A stretch of 7,771 nt of DNA from an uncultured Eubacterium sp. (GTDB taxonomy: Bacteria > Bacillota_A > Clostridia > Lachnospirales > Lachnospiraceae): the NCBI GenBank assembly GCA_948560485.1, contig CAOXUF010000006.1:1-7771 (forward strand), given 5' to 3'. The notes under the pieces were generated by a model. It had not been told where the DNA came from. It did not search any database and saw only the letters and a list, made by a program, of their open reading frames with translations. A program made the translations under genes and the position numbers. Positions 7,128 through 7,771 of the stretch are shown piece by piece; position 1 is the first letter of the stretch, and every line of letters starts with the position of its first letter.

Positions 7128-7133
7128 ATTATA
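7128..7133 (-). promoter_or_regulatory. Candidate -10 box for the leucine-rich repeat gene
   Basis: The minus strand contains a perfect TATAAT in the short gap between purF and the leucine-rich repeat gene. No good -35 hexamer lies 16-18 nt upstream; that stretch is ATATTT-like and runs into the purF stop codon. If used, the transcript would begin near 7121 and carry the hairpin at 7091-7115 in its leader. The gap is so AT-rich that a chance TATAAT is possible. Confidence 0.35.
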
Positions 7134-7159
7134 TTGTAGAAAATTGATATAAATATATC

Positions 7160-7771
7160 TTATTCTTTTCCATCCCAGCAGTATGTGCAAAGTTTACACT
7201 TATCAATGCCTACTGCATCTAACATATCATCTAGTCTGTTAAATCTAAGAGATGTAAAGTTTAATTCTTTTCGAATCTCTTCAACCATTTTCTCATACTT
7301 CTCTGATTCCGGATCCACATATTCCTGCAATACTTCGTCTGTTACATTACCATTTTCCAATCTAGCGATTACACGTCGGGTAATTAAATCCATCTCTGAA
7401 GTGGAACGGGAGAAGTTTAAATATTTACATCCGTATAACAATGGTGGACATGCCGGTCTGATATGAACCTCTTTTGCACCGCTCTTATATAAAAACTCTG
7501 TTGTTTCTCTTAACTGTGTTCCACGTACGATAGAATCGTCAATTAATAACAGACTTTTATCTCTGATTAACTCTTCGACTGCCAGCAGTTTCATCTTTGC
7601 AATCAAATCTCTCTTGCTCTGTACAGTAGGCATAAATGAACGAGGCCATGTCGGAGTATATTTGATGAATGGTCTGGAGAATGGTATTCCTGACTCATTT
7701 GCATAACCCACTGCATGTGCGATTCCCGAATCCGGAACGCCCGCAACGATATCCGGCTGAACGTTATCACG
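7160..7771 (-). CDS. purF: Amidophosphoribosyltransferase, PurF type (C-terminal 203 residues; start beyond window)
   Basis: PurF makes 5-phosphoribosylamine from PRPP and glutamine, the first committed step of de novo purine synthesis in the cytoplasm. Only the phosphoribosyltransferase half is visible. The frame is open from the right edge (RDNVQPDIVAGVPDSG...) to TAA at 7160-7162. GVPDSGIAHAVGYA matches the PurF GVPDSG motif, and LLLIDDSIVRGT is the PRPP-binding loop. The GTG at 7709-7711 is an internal Val codon, not the start. The region after the loop reads RPACPPLLYGCKYLNFSR, and the protein ends CKLCTYCWDGKE. These Cys residues may be iron-sulfur ligands as in the Bacillus subtilis enzyme, but the local pattern differs from the usual PPIxxPCFYGID and CLAC forms. 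The glutaminase domain should lie to the right of the window. A terminator follows, so it ends its transcription unit. Confidence 0.88.
   Translation of the reverse strand, partial: RDNVQPDIVAGVPDSGIAHAVGYANESGIPFSRPFIKYTPTWPRSFMPTVQSKRDLIAKMKLLAVEELIRDKSLLLIDDSIVRGTQLRETTEFLYKSGAKEVHIRPACPPLLYGCKYLNFSRSTSEMDLITRRVIARLENGNVTDEVLQEYVDPESEKYEKMVEEIRKELNFTSLRFNRLDDMLDAVGIDKCKLCTYCWDGKE

Noticed and set aside
7160..7711. Short PurF protein starting from GTG at 7711
   Set aside because: The frame continues upstream to the edge and the GVPDSG motif lies before this codon, so the GTG is an internal Val.

Overview
The window is AT-rich DNA from a Gram-positive anaerobe, most likely a member of Clostridia close to Lachnospiraceae. 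The grounds are strong GGAGG-type ribosome sites, a CcpA-type cre operator, Clostridia-style secreted multimodular enzymes, a BspA-type leucine-rich repeat surface protein with a Thr/Glu/Pro linker, and a PurF homologue ending in a CKLCTYCWDGKE tail. The genus is an inference; no rRNA or other marker is present. All three genes lie on the minus strand, so the direction of transcription runs from high to low coordinates.

Layout in the direction of transcription. (1) 7771-7160: the last 203 residues of a PurF-type amidophosphoribosyltransferase, entering from the right edge. (2) 7159-7062: a 98-bp gap with a GC-anchored hairpin and T-run (terminator) and a good -10 hexamer. (3) 7061-5124: a complete 645-residue secreted protein made of a signal peptide, an acidic TEEPTTEPP linker, about ten BspA-type leucine-rich repeats and a C-terminal domain that looks like a beta-propeller. 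(4) 5123-4578: a 546-bp gap with two identical 45-nt hairpin repeats, a 28-bp-stem terminator, a 13-bp inverted repeat enclosing one repeat copy and the terminator, then a cre site, a sigma-A promoter and a leader of about 190 nt. (5) 4577-1: at least 1525 residues of a secreted family GH81 endo-beta-1,3-glucanase, still open at the left edge.

The glucanase is the main gene. Two discoidin (F5/8C, CBM32-like) modules precede the GH81 catalytic domain. Two copies of a unit made of a chitobiase-C-terminal-like (CHB_HEX_C) module plus a discoidin module follow it, the last one cut by the window edge. A cre site directly upstream of its -35 box suggests control by carbon catabolite status, which fits an enzyme that degrades fungal, yeast, algal or cereal beta-1,3-glucan. 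The leucine-rich repeat protein may be a surface adhesin. It has its own terminator after it and is probably a separate transcription unit. PurF is a housekeeping gene and only a neighbour.

I see no CRISPR array, phage, transposase, toxin-antitoxin or defence system. The points most worth a second look are a Thr in place of the usual His in the GH81 DHHFHYGY motif, the intergenic repeat/inverted-repeat cluster, and the fusion of leucine-rich repeats to an uncharacterised propeller-like domain.
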